Assembly (NCBI GenBank): GCA_000507305.1
Contig: DF239266.1
Coordinates: forward strand, 282,097-346,096
Source: Breviolum minutum Mf 1.05b.01
Lineage: Eukaryota > Sar > Dinophyceae > Suessiales > Symbiodiniaceae
Length of the DNA: 64,000 bases
Direction of reading: 5' to 3'
The position numbers and the translations under genes are program-made. Under the pieces are notes generated by a model, which ran no database searches, was not told where the DNA came from, and was given only the letters and a program-made list of their open reading frames with translations. Numbering within the stretch: position 1 is the first letter of the stretch; each line of letters starts with the position of its first letter. This document shows, piece after piece, positions 33,185-45,300 of the stretch.

Positions 33185-33217
33185 ATGTCGGAGCCAAACT
33201 TTGCGCAGGGGCAACGT
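33185..33217 (+). CDS. CAP-Gly gene exon 1 with start codon
   Basis: MSEPNFAQGQR; donor CAACGT/gtggct. The join gives GQR-VTVAGRLGTVRF, matching the GxRVxV...GxVRF start of CAP-Gly domains, which supports both the start and the donor. Confidence 0.6.
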
Positions 33218-34657
33218 GTGGCTCAACTGATGGGTATTCCACCGAGCTCCGTCGAGATTCTCCACCCAAAATTTGATCTCAAGACCAGTAAATTACCCAA
33301 TCCTAATTCTGACACAGGGCATGAAATTGTGGAAATGGCGATGATTTCGACAATTCTTGTCGGAATGACTTAAGCTCAGGTTGTTGTATTGCTTCATCAC
33401 GGTTGGTTAGAAGTAATGAATCGGAAGTGTCTAAAAGTTGGGTTTCTATGATTCAGATTGATGAAGATAACTTCACCCAGATGTTTGAGATGTTGCATTT
33501 GCGCCCAAAAACAGTGGAGTGAGACCCTTACTCTGCGGGGATTCTTGGTTCCAAGTTTTTGTAACATAGTCTTGTTTTACCGCTAGTATCATTGGAACAA
33601 CCAATTTCTCCAAGCCAGCTGTTTGATGGCTGGTCCCATAGGTCACGGTGGCCGGGCGCCTGGGCACCGTGCGCTTTTGTGGTGGCACCAAATTTGCTGC
33701 GGGCGTCGTGCGCCCAGAAGAAGGGAAATGCTTATGGACTTGGAAGGATGGTTTCATCAGCTTCAAATTGGAAAGATGGTCTGAATGGTTTGCCCTGATG
33801 GGTAGGAAATTGATTCATCGGAATCGAAGTTAAAGTTCCTCACCTTTGACAAGGCTATAATTCTTAGAATAAAAAGATTGGGTTTAGATTCTAATGATCT
33901 TTTCAGATTCTCGCTGATTGCCACTGCTGAGGTCTGGGTGGGCATTGAACTAGATGATGGTCACCCTGACATGTGAAGATTTGAAAGTTGGGGGTACAGT
34001 GCAGGAGAGCTGCAGACAAGGGGGGAAATCTATACTTCCTATATATATAATGTATATATACACATATGATATGGCTATGGCTCAACAATGAAGTACCAAA
34101 ACACAGACCTGGTCATGTTTACCGGGGTCTTCCTATCATTCATTTTGAAGATCGGCCAGCAAATTAGATGACAATTTGACCAAAGTTAGGCCACACAACC
34201 ACGGATGGTTCCTTTGAATTTGCCGGGAAAGATTGGGATTGTGGTGCTGATTTTCACTTTAACCCGGAAATTCTTTCTACTCGCTCTTAGCAAATATTTC
34301 AGGGATTTGAATGTTGGAACAGGAGTTTTTGCGAATCATTTAAACATCAGTGCTGGCTTGTTTGAATGGAACAACCAAAGACCTTGGCATTTCTTGTTTT
34401 TCTTGGATTGGCGGCGAGGATTGGACTGAGACTTCTTGGCAGGTTCATGGAAAATAGTATATATGGATAGTTAAAAATAGATGCTGCTTCACCATGAATG
34501 ACTTGCACTTTCGAACATGTACATTTTTTGGGGGAAATTCAGTCAGATTGCCCTGTCAAAATTCCACATCCATGATTTAGTTCCTGCGCCAGCTGTGGGC
34601 AAGAACTCTGGTACTGTGCAGGATGTGGAGTGCTCCTGGGGACACTGGACACCTGAG
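33185..34657 (+). CDS. CAP-Gly domain protein (N-terminal part)
   Basis: Four exons join in phase: 33185-33217 (MSEPNFAQGQR), 33642-33704 (VTVAGRLGTVRFCGGTKFAA + G), 33932-33959 (VWVGIELDD) and 34593-34657 (AVGKNSGTVQDVE...). All donors are GT. The product starts at Met1 and enters a CAP-Gly domain at once: GTVRF, TKFAxGVWVGIELD and the GKNSGTV motif (family consensus GKNDGSV), which in CLIP-170, EB-binding proteins and dynactin p150 contacts the EEY/F tails of tubulin and EB1. The domain end (YFxCxxxHG in relatives) is not clear: exon 4 can end at 34657 (ECSWGHWTPE) or at an earlier GT (GTVQDVE) and join a candidate at 34954. Probably a microtubule plus-end or dynactin-like factor. The rest of the gene is unresolved. 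Confidence 0.72.
33642..33704 (+). CDS. CAP-Gly gene exon 2
   Basis: Twenty-one codons; contains GRLGTVRFCGGTKFAAG. Acceptor CATAG/GTC, donor GCGGGC/gtcgtg, phase 0 at both ends. Confidence 0.78.
33932..33959 (+). CDS. CAP-Gly gene exon 3 (28-base exon)
   Basis: VWVGIELDD plus one base. Acceptor GCTGAG/GTC, donor GATG/gtcacc. One of the shortest exons here, but fixed by the WVGxELD motif. Confidence 0.75.
34593..34657 (+). CDS. CAP-Gly gene exon 4
   Basis: Begins CT, completing an Ala codon, then VGKNSGTVQDVE. Acceptor GCGCCAG. The donor CCTGAG/gtattt is a good match, but the tail CSWGHWTPE does not resemble the family, so an upstream GT may be used. Confidence 0.65.
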
Positions 34658-34953
34658 GTATTTCAAAACTAATCAAATGGGTTGACTTGATTTAGCCAAG
34701 GGATTCGTGGAAGCTAACTACTGAAGATCGGAGTTCGTGGGGGCCGGGCTCGAAAATTACTGAAGGAAGGCAGGATCTGGTCCTATTCAGGGGAGGTCAA
34801 GGATTTTGAAACATACCCAGATAGCGCCTGAAAAACAGGAGGTTGAAGACCTGTGTAACCTTTTTTCGGATTCATTTTTTGGGGGCTATGTTTTATTTAT
34901 CTTCATCCTCCAGTTTGATCCAAAATTTGATCCCCTTGTTTTTAAACAGGCGG

Positions 34954-35003
34954 TTCCTTCCAATGTTGTCCCCCAAAAAGATGCCCCGGAGCGGCAAGAG
35001 TGT
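34954..35003 (+). CDS. Possible next exon of the CAP-Gly gene
   Basis: After AAACAG one frame reads RFLPMLSPKKMPRSGK; another reads AVPSNVVPQKDAPERQE. The first would join in phase to a shortened exon 4. Neither shows the HG signature. Confidence 0.3.
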
Positions 35004-37984
35004 TGATTTTGTCTATGATAACTTCTGTACCAAAAAATCGCCAAAGATGTCCTGTGACATGTCTCACCTGGTTGCGTGGAAGGGTGGATAAAGTTTTTAT
35101 CAGAAGGAACAGTTTCCTGTGAGCAGTCTTCAAAATTGACCAGACTGCCTGCGTGTCATCCTTTGCTGGCTCTTTACTAGGGTTTCTAGACATCCAAACG
35201 AGATTGAAATATGAGCATCCAACGCATCTAACCTAAAGAATCCCCTCATCCTGTTGTCGATTCCTAAAAGGAACTTTAAAAGTTTTCGGGGGGTCCTAGT
35301 TACTGGAACAACATCTTCAATTTGTTATCATCATTTGAAAGGTTTTTAGTCAAGTGATGAATCGTCCAATGGATCGTAGCTTTGGCTCAGATGGCTGAGA
35401 ATTTATGGTTGACAAAGTCACAGATTTTTGTTTGCAACGGACATGTGGCATTAGTCCACGGAATACGTTCAATTGAAGTCATGAAAAGGAGTTGCAATAC
35501 CTGACACAAAGAGGTTGTAGGGGTCAAACCAACACAGTTTGGTAACAAGCAAATACTCTTTCATTTTGTCATCACGAAAACTGGGATATCCGATATCGTG
35601 AGTTTTATCTTCTTTGGATGTGTCATGTATGCTATCTTTTTTTTGAGTGACTGATTGATGCGCAGATGTTTCAAACTTTTTTTCCTACAGCTTCGTTTCC
35701 ATTGGCCCATTTTTGAACTCAATGGCACCTCGCATGGATGCGGGAGATATCTTAGTCTCCTGGAGAAATTGGTTCCCATGACATCAAATAGGGTAGACGG
35801 CTGGTAAACCATGCTGACTGGCTCAAGAAAGAATATCAGGAATTTTGGTATGTGACGGGATTTCTTCCGCAAACTGTATTTGGGGTAGCATGATGTAGGG
35901 TGGAGAGTGGAGAGCCTATGGGTTGCCATTCCGTGATGTTGTCTTATTGAAGATATTTCTAAATAACAACTAAAACGCCTAAGAGTCTACTGACTAGCGA
36001 GAAATGACATCAGGAGTTTCAATCTGCGCAAAGATCTACAAACCCAAATGATACACGGTTTTCTAAAGAACTTGAAGCCGCCAGCAGATTAATAGACAAG
36101 CAAAAAAGATCGCAACTTGAGTTGGATATATTGTCTTCGAAATGAGGTAAGAGACAAAGCCTTAGCCAACTCCAATTGACACTTCTTACTTGTGAAGTTG
36201 CTGCTGCAACAGACTGAGGCTGCACCTGTTGCTTCAGGTGCGGGCAACCATGATATGTTTTGCAAAGGTTAAACGAAACCTTCTAGACAGATTTCTGAAA
36301 GGTTTATTGAGTTTTAGACAACGGAATGTCAATCTATACAACATTTTTTTTGTCACAGGTGGGCTCCCTTTGACGGAATGTTTGGAAAGCAAAGGCTTGT
36401 GAAGATGATGTTTAGACCAGGTAAGTAAAATGAACTAGTTTTGGGCAACTCTGCTCGACGCAATATCGTAGAGTAAAGCGTGAGATTCGCATGAGCATCA
36501 TATGCAAATGGGATGGACTTGCTATTTTCGCCTCCTCCATGGGAACCCTTGGTGAGGTGTTCTGAACGGCGTCTCTACTCTCTGTCATTCAGAACGCAAA
36601 CAGTGGGAGGGTTAAGTTGTTGTCCGAGTCATGCTGTCGCAGCCTCAAATAGATGAGTCTAGGTGAGTTGAATTCCATTGAAATGGATTAGTTTCGTACT
36701 GTACGTGATTTTGTTGTGGCAGCATTTTAGGAATCAGGCATTCTGCACATGCAAGTTGAACATAACCGGCATCCGTTCTTAGACCAAATGACCGGGGGGG
36801 TAAGGAACATGACATATTTGATTGACTGGTCGACAATGATTTCATACAGTTGACCTTGACGTGATCTTCTTTCCATACATTGAGTGACGGTCGACCTACT
36901 TTTTGTGACTGAAATCCGAAACATGTAGAAACTACCCATTAACTGGTGCAGAATCACAGCGATCTTGACCACCTTTGCCCCTCTGTGGTTTGGTCCATGT
37001 GTCCTTTGTGCTATCGTGATTCATGGATAGGTTAGGACACATGATTATCATGGATCAGATCGTAAGTAATATACAAGGTTACAATCGAGATAGTGGACAG
37101 AATCATCGCATTGGGGGGTGGGGTGGAGTGCATCTATTTTGTTACCATTTCTGGACTACATATAGTTCCATTTCATTGGGTAGGGATGGAGGGGGTGCTG
37201 GTGGATCTAGAACATCTATTCGAAAAGTATTTCTATAATCAATGATATAATATGATTTAATAATATGTACCATTTCTTGGGAAAGGAAATGGGTATGCAT
37301 CCAGTCTTAACCTCTGAAAGCCACACCAGTCAGGTGATAGCAAGCTGGGAAGATACTTGGTGTTCTATATGGTGTGGGAATCCAGGTTTTGTAGACCCCT
37401 TCACAAGAAATCGTCACTGTTTATATGGGGTTTATTATACTAGCCTCGATGACTGGAAGTACTATATCCGACTGTGGGAATCCCTATCAACCAACAAATA
37501 GAATTGGGTGGTATAGAGTTTTTTTGTTGCTAATTTGGAACCTGGTTCTAGGCTTACAAGAGGTCAGACAGAGGTTTGGTTACTCAGATTAGCCCATTTG
37601 GGGTTGAAAAAAATTGCACACCTGCAGGCTGCGTTTCAAAAATAGAGACACTTTGACTTACATGACATATTTGATTATGAGGATCTTTTCCTGTGACTTG
37701 ACGTCGAACTCCTTGGATTCGAGCATGACGGTCCTTCAAACAGTTTCGCATGACTTGTGGCATCGAAGGATTTGGTGGCAACAAACCATGGACAGTTGTG
37801 TCATGCTCCATTTTTTCTCCGTTTTCTGAGCCAAGTCTCAAGAACCAAACTCCACTGGCTTTCTGAACTCTCCAACAAAAACCACAGGTTGGAAGATATA
37901 CCAAGAGTCATGTGATGGGAGATTTTGATGGGGCCAAGCACGGTGAAAATCAAGACGATCAAATCTCTTCACCAGCGTCACAAG
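35004..37984. other. No convincing gene
   Basis: AT-rich with frequent stops. The rest of the CAP-Gly gene may be spread here as small exons I could not recognise. Confidence 0.4.
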
Positions 37985-38086
37985 GATATGCGGTGGGCAC
38001 TGCTTGTATTGCCGCCGCTTATCGCTTCCTTCTTACACCCAAGCAGCAGCGCCTGGGCGGACCCGTTGAGAGTCCCAAAAAATCTC
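37985..38086 (+). CDS. First exon with signal-peptide-like N-terminus
   Basis: An ATG at 37988 opens MRWALLVLPPLIASFLHPSS then SAWADPLRVPKNL. A basic/aromatic start, a hydrophobic core and an Ala-x-Ala site (AWA/DP) make a good secretory or plastid-type signal. An AG lies three bases before the ATG (a trans-splice acceptor is possible) and the donor is AATCTC/gtggat. It is 1.2 kb upstream of the first recognised Rieske exon and in matching phase 0, so it may be the N-terminus of that enzyme. It could equally be a separate gene. Confidence 0.45.
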
Positions 38087-39248
38087 GTGGATGTTGCCAA
38101 GGGGGTCAAGGAATGTGACGGTTGCCAATTCCAAATAGAATTCATGAAATTTGGGGTAATGAGACCAGTTAGAGGACGTAGGCCACCATGACATGAATCA
38201 ACATGAATGACAACTAATTGATTTTCGAGATTGGTTCATGTATACTCTTCACTCGACCCTATTTGACCCGTGGTTACATGATAATCCCTTTTTTGGGGGG
38301 GTTGAATTTTTATAGCGAAGCCTCAAGGGGCAAGGCAAACTGCTCAACCAACCTTCCTTAGTTGAATGCTACATTCCCAGCATGCTGTTGGTCGCCCAGG
38401 AAGACCCAAGACCACTTTGACAACCGTTCCAGTCGTTTCAAAGCTCTTCGCCAGACACTTGATGATAGGATAATGTGGATATGGTGGGCTCAACGGGGAT
38501 CTTGGGTGTTTAGATAGCTGGATTTGCTTCCTGTTGACCCCAAGTGTCCTTGTTGGTCAACCAAGGCCATCTGTAGATGTCTTCGGAGTGCAGGGTGGCA
38601 ATGGAGTGAATTTTTGCCTCACATATGTTTAATTAATGCGCTCAAATTTTGCATATACATACATGATACATGACCTTCACCAGGTGTCAGGTTTGACAGG
38701 ATATGTCTATAAAATTGTATATGCATCATATATTTATAATATACAGAAAAACACGATATGTACATGATTACAAGTCTCCTCGATTTTCATCAATCCCTTT
38801 TCACCTTTTGCCCAATTTGGTGGGATCCACCTTTTTGTGACCAAGGAAGCACTTTCCTCCAGGCTTTCCGAATACCTGGCACGTCTCTTGGATTTCAGTT
38901 TGGACTTCTGTCCGGTTCCATTTGTTTTCGGAGTATGAAATAGAGGTTTAAACACTGAAAGTTTTTTCCATGAATGGAACAACTTGCCAAAATTGTGGAT
39001 GTTTGAAAGACTCGAACCGTCTCAAAAACAGAAGTCATCCACCAACTTGCGACAACTCATCCACCAACTTGGGATGCTCCCCTGGGCCATTTTCACCGCT
39101 CGGGCTGGAGCCACGTGGCAACAAGAACACGAGCCTCGTTTCCTTCGGGTGAATAATCAGTTTTTCCTGGAGAACTGTCCCCAAAGTGTGTGAAACCCGT
39201 GCTAAAGATACCACCTGGGGTCCATTTGCTGTTGTGTTTTTTTCATAG
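38087..39248. other. Probable intron(s) upstream of the Rieske domain
   Basis: A candidate exon at about 39020-39150 reads LGMLPWAIFTARAGATWQQE and ends EPRFLR at CGG/gtgaat in phase 0, which would splice to 39249. It may supply an N-terminal membrane segment, but is unproven. Confidence 0.35.
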
Positions 39249-39344
39249 GCTGTGTGTAATGCTGCGGATATTGCGGATGGTCAAGTGAAGAGCATCAGTG
39301 CATTGGGCACTGAATTCGTGGCCTTTCGCGGCTCAGATGGAAAG
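39249..39344 (+). CDS. Rieske gene exon: start of Rieske domain
   Basis: Thirty-two codons: AVCNAADIADGQVKSISALG then TEFVAFRGSDGK. Acceptor CATAG/GCT; GC donor GGAAAG/gctctg. Matches the first strands of the Rieske fold in the family. Confidence 0.8.
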
Positions 39345-42300
39345 GCTCTGAATCTGTGGGGACGTGGAGGTGAAATCTATGAGTCGAAGCCCCGAAGATC
39401 TGTTCATGTTTGCAGTCCTGCGGTTAGACACAATTTTCACTTGCAAGTCCTTTCAGCCCTGAAAGATCTGAGCTTGAGTTCTTTTGATTTCATTGCTTCA
39501 ACTGTCTCATAGAATCTCAATTTATGCCTTGGGCAATTTCAGGGTCATGAACCACCTATTCAAACCTTAAGGTCTCATTTTGGGACCACTTCTTGGTTGT
39601 GCATTGCAGGCGGCTGTGCTAGATGCCTTCTGCCCACATATGGGAGCTCACCTGGGCTTCGGTGGCCAGGTGCTTTGGTAGATGAGGGTGTCGTGTAAAA
39701 CTAAGGGTACCTTGTAGTACGGTACATCTTTGTACATCCTTGTATTCAGAAAACCATGGGATGGTCGCCCAGCGGGCCTGGACAAGATTGAAGCCGCAGG
39801 TGGTGGGCAACACGATTCAATGTCCTTTCCATGGATGGTCCTTTGATGGAAGCGGAAAATGTTCCTTGGCGGACTTTCAAGATGAGCAGTTGCAATTGCA
39901 AAGTGTCAGTAGTCCAAAAAAGATACTTTCGTGCAGGCCGCATATGAATCAATACGCAGGTTCTACTTTTCATTTACGCTGGGCAAACTATAGCGACCTC
40001 TGCCGACCTCACTTTAAATATGGTTTAGTAAGTGGAACCTTCCAAGAATGGCCTTAATGTGGATTGGTCAATTTCTATTACCCATCAATATCTGAGCTTT
40101 GCTGATGGTTTGTTTTCCAATCCTCGATTTGGCTTGTCAACAAGCCCAAGCCACATCCATGTCTTGACCTGGGAGAGAAACACCTTGGAGGTGTTGGAAA
40201 AAATGTCACTGAAATATGTTCCTATGAAAGTTTGGGCTTTCCGAAAGAAATGAGAGTAGGGGTTGAAACCAAGAAAAACAATAAACAGAAACAGACAGAA
40301 TATACTGTAACTTGTTTCAAGTACATGATTACATGATGATATCGAATGATCTGATATGATTCAGACACTGTGATATGTATGACACCAAACTGTATTAGTA
40401 ACTTATGTATATATCCCCCATGAATAGACCTTCATGAAATGCTGCCTGCTTTTTATTTGGTGGATTAGAAATAACAAGGGTATTTGGAGAAACCATGAGT
40501 GCATCTATAATTTAAAGGCCAAGTACCACAAACCCGGCTCACATCGAGGTCAACGGATTCCATACACCACTCGTCTCTCCGAAGAAATGAAACAAGGCCA
40601 CAGTGCAGCGAAAACTAAGGTCTGTTGAAGGGAAATTGTAATGAAACGAACTGAGCAAGAACATTTTTTCAGAGCAATTTCCCACAAAAAAATCCACTGA
40701 TTTCCTCAAGCTCTGTTTGTCATGTGAGTGTGAGTCGTTGTGAATTAGGATGGAATTTTATCGTCTCGTAAGTGATCTTCAAGTTGGTTGCACCGAGTTG
40801 TAAGTGCTGAATGTGTGCAATAACGCAGGGTTGGCGACATGACATGATTCACCTAGATTTGAAGCTCCTGTATGCTGCACCTGGACATAGCTGGACTTAA
40901 AACTTCCGGTGGTTTTTGGAAGTTTTTCTGGAGCAACTTGAAAAGGCGGACACTTTTGGGTGAGGCCTTTGCAAGTGAAGATTCATAATTACAAACATTT
41001 ATGAACATCTATGAACCAAGTGTCCGAAAATCTCAACTTACAAGGGTATAATCCCAAAAACAGCCCATATGCAATGGGTGTTGCACCTTTTCAGATGAGC
41101 TGTCCTAGTGGAGAAGCGATGCCAGGTGCCAAGATCAAAGCTTATGAAACTCGCGAACTCTTAGGACGTTGGGAGGCTCAGGGATACCGGGATACCTGTA
41201 TCCCAACTGCTTACCCCAGGGTCAAGATACATGGTCATTGCGAATCATTGCTATCATAGGTGAGTACAAGTCATGTATAAACCAAATAACATCAAATAAC
41301 CAACATATATATACATATATATGTATATATACATGGTAGCTGTGACATCATACCTTTACCCTGATGTAAACAATGTCCAGTTAAGAGGTGCCCCCCCCCC
41401 AAAATTTCCAAGCTGAAAAGGTTTTAGAGATGGGCAAGTGAGATTTTTATTTGTTTCCCAAATGGACATGAAAATGGTGGCAATTTTGGGGAATGATCAG
41501 ACCTTTTGAAAGCATATAGGAGCATAGAATTACAAAATATAGTCACCCTGGTTTTTACATGAAGGTTTCACCGTCATTATTTGGTATGCAGTGAAAGGTT
41601 TGTTGGATTCGTGGGAATTATATATACTCCCATCTTAGTTGGGATTGCTGGTGCTAAGCTGCCGAGATGTTGTTGAATCCCTGGTTTTGCTGGTTCAGTG
41701 TAGAAGCTCAGACGGAGCTGTGGGTTTCAAGGAAATGCTCTCTTGTAAATATGGATTAGCATCTTATTCGAACGCCATTTGTGGATTCAAGATTGATGAT
41801 TTTTCATGATGAAGTCTGACACATACTGATGACCTGTTGAAGTTTTATCACATGAGGTCCCCGCAGTCCTTGGGCTTAGGAATCTTCATTTGGTTCGATG
41901 CTGAAGGACGGCCTCCACAGTCCCTTGGAGCGTGGGTGATGTGGGACCCACAACTGTTGTTGTTATTACTGGCCTCTTAAGCCTGATCCAAGATGGGAAA
42001 AACACCAGGAATCTGCAATGATGGTGGGAAGTCCCTCCCTACCTTCAAACGAACGTTTCACTGGGGGGGTTCTGGTTGTTTCCTTGAAACAGATTGTTGG
42101 ACAGGAGTCTTGTTATTTTTGGATGCTGCTACTAGTTACCTTTCATTGGCAATATCTCATAATTGTATGTCGTTTTGCTCTTTTCTAGTAGATACCCTAA
42201 AATCCCTGAAGTAGAAAAGGTAGAATACAACACCGACTTCACTCAATCCCACCAATCCACCTTGAATATCCCGTTTCGAGGTGGGACTTAGCTGCTGGTC

Positions 42301-45300
42301 TCGATCTTGCAGAAGCGGTTGCACGAAAGGAATGTTCCCTGGATCCAACGGATTTTGGGAGTGAAAACTCACAGCCCAGTTTAAAGAAGGAACCATTGGT
42401 GGGTTGCAGGTGAAACTTAGGGAGGGTAGATTTAGATAGTACATGATAGTCGATAGTACTGAGATATACCAATTTTTTATCACCCAAGTAACAGTTGGGA
42501 CCTAAATGTAGGATTATGATCTTCTCTCAAAAATTACCCACCCTTCAAAGCTACTTGGCGCTGTACCCATATTCGAATGACCAAGCTCGCAGACAGACTG
42601 TATGAGTTTTGGTTTTGTTTGTTCCTACACTATACACTAATGGCGATGCTTAAGCTTCAAATTCAATTGATACAACTTTCAATGGTGTAGCAGCGCGGCT
42701 GAACCGAGGGTCCCTATGTTTCCTTTCCGCCCGGCTTGCCTTGTGAATACAAGTACACGTACTGTATATAATTCAAGAGAAGTTTCTTACCTAGCTTTCC
42801 CCAAGTAATCATTTAGTTCACTTCACTTTCCCCAAAGCCTCAAGGCGCACAACTCTTACTTTATTGGATTCTGATGGAGGTTCCCACATCAGCACTAGCG
42901 ACAATTACAGATGAAGATAAAGCCCTTTTTGTGGATGTTTGAAAAAGTTGACAATTCCAAGAATTGGACAGTTCCAATATCCAGGACACTGCCAATCATA
43001 TCAGATGCTTGTAGCTCACGCGGGAGAACTGTTGCAAATCCGTGAGGTTACCCGGTGGCCATGCGCTGCGGCATCTTCCATCAACATTGCTGTGAGATGC
43101 ATATGAACAGTCTGGAGACACAGCGAGTCATTGAGATTTCCCTGAGATTCAAGTGGAATTTTGAGTGATCGTTATCTGTGGTTGAATAGGGGTTATGACA
43201 TCCTACCTTAATTGATATTTAATGCTGATTGAAATTCACCAATTTGTTCCAAACCATAGATGTGTGTAGTGCGTATTGATGTAAATACGGTATATTTTCT
43301 GAAGGTATGCAATACTTTCAATTACGTAACACAGTACTACACGTTGGAAATCCTTGTAGTACAAGGTGCTTTTGATGTTTCTTCCCAGCAGGAGGATTCG
43401 ACCACCTCCATTCCACCGGCGACATTGCTCCCTTAAGAAAAATGAACATTACCACATTATTCTTAGTGGTTACTGGCCCTTCAATGTGCACTATTTTTTT
43501 TTGCCAAGTTTCTTGGAATGAGCAAAGCATTCCACAAATTGGTAGAATACAATTTGAACACTTACAATGCTGCAGTGAAAGTTTTTTTGAATCACCCACT
43601 TCAACCAAGGTAACAGGTTTTCCCAAGGATCTCGAAAATTTCCAAGAACATCACCCCAGTTGTGGGAGAGTCACCTTTTTTCGTGAATCAACCTTTTTCG
43701 ATACAAGGTTTTTGTCAGACCACGGTCGAGTTTACGAATGTTTTGAGGCGCCGATCCCTCCCACTTTAACACTCTACATGCACCACTGCCTATTCCAGGT
43801 GGGTGTTGCTTGGAGGAGATCAATTTTTCATCCAATCTACAGAAGATGAAAAACGATGTTGCAAGACTTTCCTGGTTGTTCAGTGTTGTGCAGAAGCGGA
43901 GAGATATATCGAAATGTGAGGAAATATGAAGAATTTTGAGTTGAAGTTTTGTGAACTGCTTGCAATTTACAACAACTTCATTTGTCAACGGTTGCATAAT
44001 ATTCTATATGACTGTAAATTTACTATAAAACATATTCTATATCGCTGTGCAATAATCTCTCTTTATTTTCATCAAGAAATTATGTACAAGTCATGAGTCG
44101 TAACTATTCACAACCTTTGTGATAGATATCAAAAAAAAACAATCCTTTCACATTTGAAGTGTCCAACCCCATAGTGCCTTGTCGTCCTTCATTCGCATCA
44201 TACATGTTTTCAGTTGCCTTCTATTCTACTGCAACTTGCGATCTGAATATTGGCAATATAGGATTGTATTCATTTCTTGCCAAATTAAATTCATGCACAG
44301 AGTCACAGTGTTGTGAGTATATCTTTGTACATTGCTCCTTTTGGCATCGCTCAATCTCTCTGGTCTCTTTCGTTCTGAGAGGCCTCGGTCGCTTCATCAA
44401 AGGAATTCATTTGAAGCTCGGCGGGAAAAGGAACGTTGAGAAGCTCAAAGTGTTGGGGATATATATATGGGTGTTTCCTAAAATGGTGGTACCCAACAAC
44501 TATTGGTTTTCCTACTAAGAATGACCATTTTTGGGTGTTTTGGGGGTACCACCATTTAGGAAACACTCATATATCTTTATATCTTCATATATTTAGGGGG
44601 GAGTATGGACTTCCGTGTCCCAAGCACAGGCAAGGGCGAAACTCTCAAGTTTGGGAGATCAAAAAAGTTCAATTGAAGGAACGAACCGCTGAAAAAGGAA
44701 TGTCCGAACTTTAAGAGTCAAAGCTACCGGTGGCAAGGAAATCGCAGGATACAGCGAATGCTGATGAGATTGGACCCAAACCCTTGATCAAGAGTATTAC
44801 CTCGAGGGAGTACCCAACGCAAGCTTGGCCAGGAACTGTCCCAACAGAAGACATCACAATGACACCAAAATCATGAATCCTCATGGGTTATTGACCTGGG
44901 ATGCGATTTTTTCTACTGGTACTACTGCAACAAAACCTTGAAATATCAGTAAACAAGATCTTCCAAAAAAGAAGAAAGTTTGCCATGGGACCCTAACAGA
45001 AAAGCCGTTTTGGTAGCTTCTCCCAGGCCATTGTGGGGAAAATCACTCACCATGTCAGGTGGTTATCACTTCCAAGTTTGGTAGTTTTCTAAAGGACCAT
45101 CATAACAGGGTTGTTTTGCTGCATGCGCCACAGGTTTTTGGGTGCGTTAAACAAAATATCACAATAGGGAATCATATTTGCCATTCGGGATGGAAAACAA
45201 CCAGGAACTTCAATGACCAATTGGTTTGTAATTGGAGTGCTTCACTCTCTTTAGCTTCCAAACCCTCAAAGCGATGCCATTGATTCTGGTGAAACTCATC

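Noticed and set aside
33185-33373. Read-through frame after the CAP-Gly start (VAQLMGIPPSSVEILHPKFD)
   Set aside because: Splicing at CAACGT/gtggct gives a precise CAP-Gly start; the read-through has no family match and ends soon.
39190-39248. Upstream of the first Rieske exon the sequence reads like KIPPG...FAVV, as expected before AVCNAADI
   Set aside because: Using it would need a 21-base intron or a frameshift; 21 bases is too short for known splicing, so I treat it as chance or an old duplication.
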